A DNA stretch of 6,774 nt from the NCBI GenBank assembly GCA_021155845.1, contig JAJNBK010000258.1, positions 1 through 6,774 on the forward strand. Direction: 5' to 3'. Below the pieces are notes generated by a model. The model did no database searches and was not told where the DNA came from. It saw only the letters and a list, made by a program, of their open reading frames with translations. Shown one piece after another: positions 5,831 through 6,774 of the stretch. Numbering within the stretch: the first letter of the stretch is position 1; each line of letters begins with the position of its first letter. The position numbers were made by a program, and so were the translations under genes. Source of the DNA: Nitrososphaeraceae archaeon (GTDB lineage: Archaea; Thermoproteota; Nitrososphaeria; Nitrososphaerales; Nitrososphaeraceae).

Positions 5831-6702
5831 AGGATCAATACCCTAAGGAGATCCTCTAGTTTTGCTCTTGTTAAAGTTATGATAAGATTCTTTGGCCCTG
5901 TTCTAGGATCGTATGCAAGGAATGGCAAATTAATTTCTGTGCTTACGATATTTGATAATTCTATTTTTGCTTTTTCTGCTGCCTCTCTTATTCTCATCAT
6001 GGCAGCCTTGTCATTTCTGACATCAAGACCAGATTGTTTTTTAAACTCCTCTACAATATAATCTATTAAGGTATTATCCATGTCAGTTCCGCCAAGTTGA
6101 GTGTCTCCTGAAGTACTCTTGACCTGAAAGACTCCTCCTCCCATTTCCATTATTGTAACATCCAATGTTCCGCCTCCAAGGTCAAAAACCATTATTTTCA
6201 GATCTTTCTGGACCTTGTCTAATCCATATGCAAGTGAAGCAGCTGTCGGCTCGTTGATAATTCTCACTACTTGCAGACCTGCAATTTCACCCGCATCCTT
6301 AGTCGCCTGTCTTTGATTATCATTAAAATATGCAGGTACTGTGATCACCGCCCTATCCACAGTATCACCTAGAAAAGCCTCCGAATCTTTCTTAATTTTT
6401 TGAAGAATGAAGGCAGATATTTGCTGTGGAGTATACTCTTTACCTAAAACATAGAATTTAAAATCACTTCCCATCTTGCGCTTTGCCGCAGAAACTGTGC
6501 CCTCGGGATTGGATATCATTTGACGCCTGGCAGGCTCACCTACTAATAGCTGACCGTCTTTGGTAAAAGCAACCACGGACGGAAACGCCTTTCCTCCAAC
6601 AGAAGTACCCTCAGCTGCCTGTATAATTGAGGGTTTGCCACCTATCATTACTGCCGCAGCAGAATTACTTGTTCCAAGATCAATTCCTATAATTTTTGCC
6701 AT
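5818..6702 (-). pseudogene. dnaK: DnaK (Hsp70), N-terminal ATPase fragment, frame broken at 3' end
   Basis: This is the front of the Hsp70 chaperone, which binds exposed hydrophobic peptides in an ATP-driven cycle in the cytosol. Intact motifs are the first phosphate loop GIDLGTSNS (6-14), [21 protein letters not shown] (122-142), [13 protein letters not shown] (150-162) and the second phosphate loop [10 protein letters not shown] (173-182). Family sequence continues to about [10 protein letters not shown] (277-286), after which the frame runs into RVLILWKQ and a stop. A normal DnaK would continue about 55 more residues through the LVGGxTRxP adenosine-binding motif to the sequence found in the other frame. 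As given, both ATPase function and linkage to the substrate domain would be lost. The ATG lies one base after the grpE stop, so the two genes are translationally close and co-transcribed. A sequencing or assembly fault is a serious alternative. Confidence 0.92.
5831..5855. repeat. Short inverted repeat at the dnaK break
   Basis: AGGATC (5831-5836) and GATCCT (5850-5855) are perfect inverted arms around a 13-nt centre that itself contains the palindromic core CCTAAGG (5842-5848). The two dnaK frames meet inside this element. Such a structure can promote deletion by polymerase slippage in the cell, or chimera formation during DNA amplification. It could also be coincidental. Confidence 0.55.
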
Positions 6703-6703
6703 A

Positions 6704-6774
6704 CTAATTTTCAGCCTCTTTTTCTATTTTTTCTGTATCATTAGCGGTATTTTTAACTATCTTTCTAGAAATTA
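6704..6774 (-). CDS. grpE: GrpE nucleotide exchange factor, C-terminal end (runs off right edge)
   Basis: Only the last 22 complete codons are present, reading [15 protein letters not shown], then a Lys/Glu-rich tail, then TAG. The window is too short to show the GrpE core. The assignment rests on position, immediately before dnaK in the standard grpE-dnaK-dnaJ order, with ISRK resembling the last beta-strand of GrpE proteins (often VIVSK). GrpE would release ADP from DnaK to reset its cycle. A single base separates its stop from the dnaK ATG, which indicates a shared transcript. The promoter of the operon lies outside the window. Confidence 0.7.
   Translation of the reverse strand, partial: ISRKIVKNTANDTEKIEKEAEN

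Overview
The window looks archaeal and most likely comes from an ammonia-oxidising Nitrososphaeria (Thaumarchaeota) of the soil type. The evidence is an archaeal-type NMN adenylyltransferase, an archaeal RNA 3'-phosphate cyclase, GTG starts without Shine-Dalgarno sequences, AT-rich TATA-like boxes about 20-35 nt before starts, long AT-rich spacers, and a bacterial-type grpE-dnaK-dnaJ cluster of the kind many mesophilic archaea carry. The lineage is inferred from gene content; no marker in the window proves it.

Layout, left to right. A 5'-terminal piece of an NMN adenylyltransferase gene (nadM) runs off the left edge on the minus strand. A spacer of about 740 nt follows, holding what looks like a decayed Gln/His-rich gene on the minus strand. 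The RNA 3'-terminal phosphate cyclase gene (rtcA) is complete on the plus strand. It converges on a complete, apparently solitary ABC-2/DrrA-type ATPase gene on the minus strand, with a small stem-loop between the two stops. A second spacer of about 660 nt contains a 27-nt CT microsatellite and weak coding-like fragments. The rest is a minus-strand heat-shock chaperone operon reading leftwards: the last codons of grpE, dnaK, then dnaJ.

The outstanding anomaly is dnaK. As given, it is broken into two overlapping frames, and roughly 55 conserved residues at the end of its ATPase domain are missing, including the adenosine-binding LVGGxTRxP motif. So this is a deletion plus a frame change, not a simple one-base error. 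It lies exactly at a short inverted repeat. It is either a real inactivation of an otherwise intact chaperone operon or a local assembly or amplification artefact. GrpE (nucleotide exchange), DnaK (ATP-driven peptide binding) and DnaJ (client delivery and ATPase stimulation) normally work as one refolding machine, and grpE and dnaJ show no damage here.

The remaining genes are housekeeping: NAD synthesis, RNA-end processing and an export ATPase. I see no CRISPR array, insertion sequence, tRNA or rRNA, and no clear novel multi-gene system.
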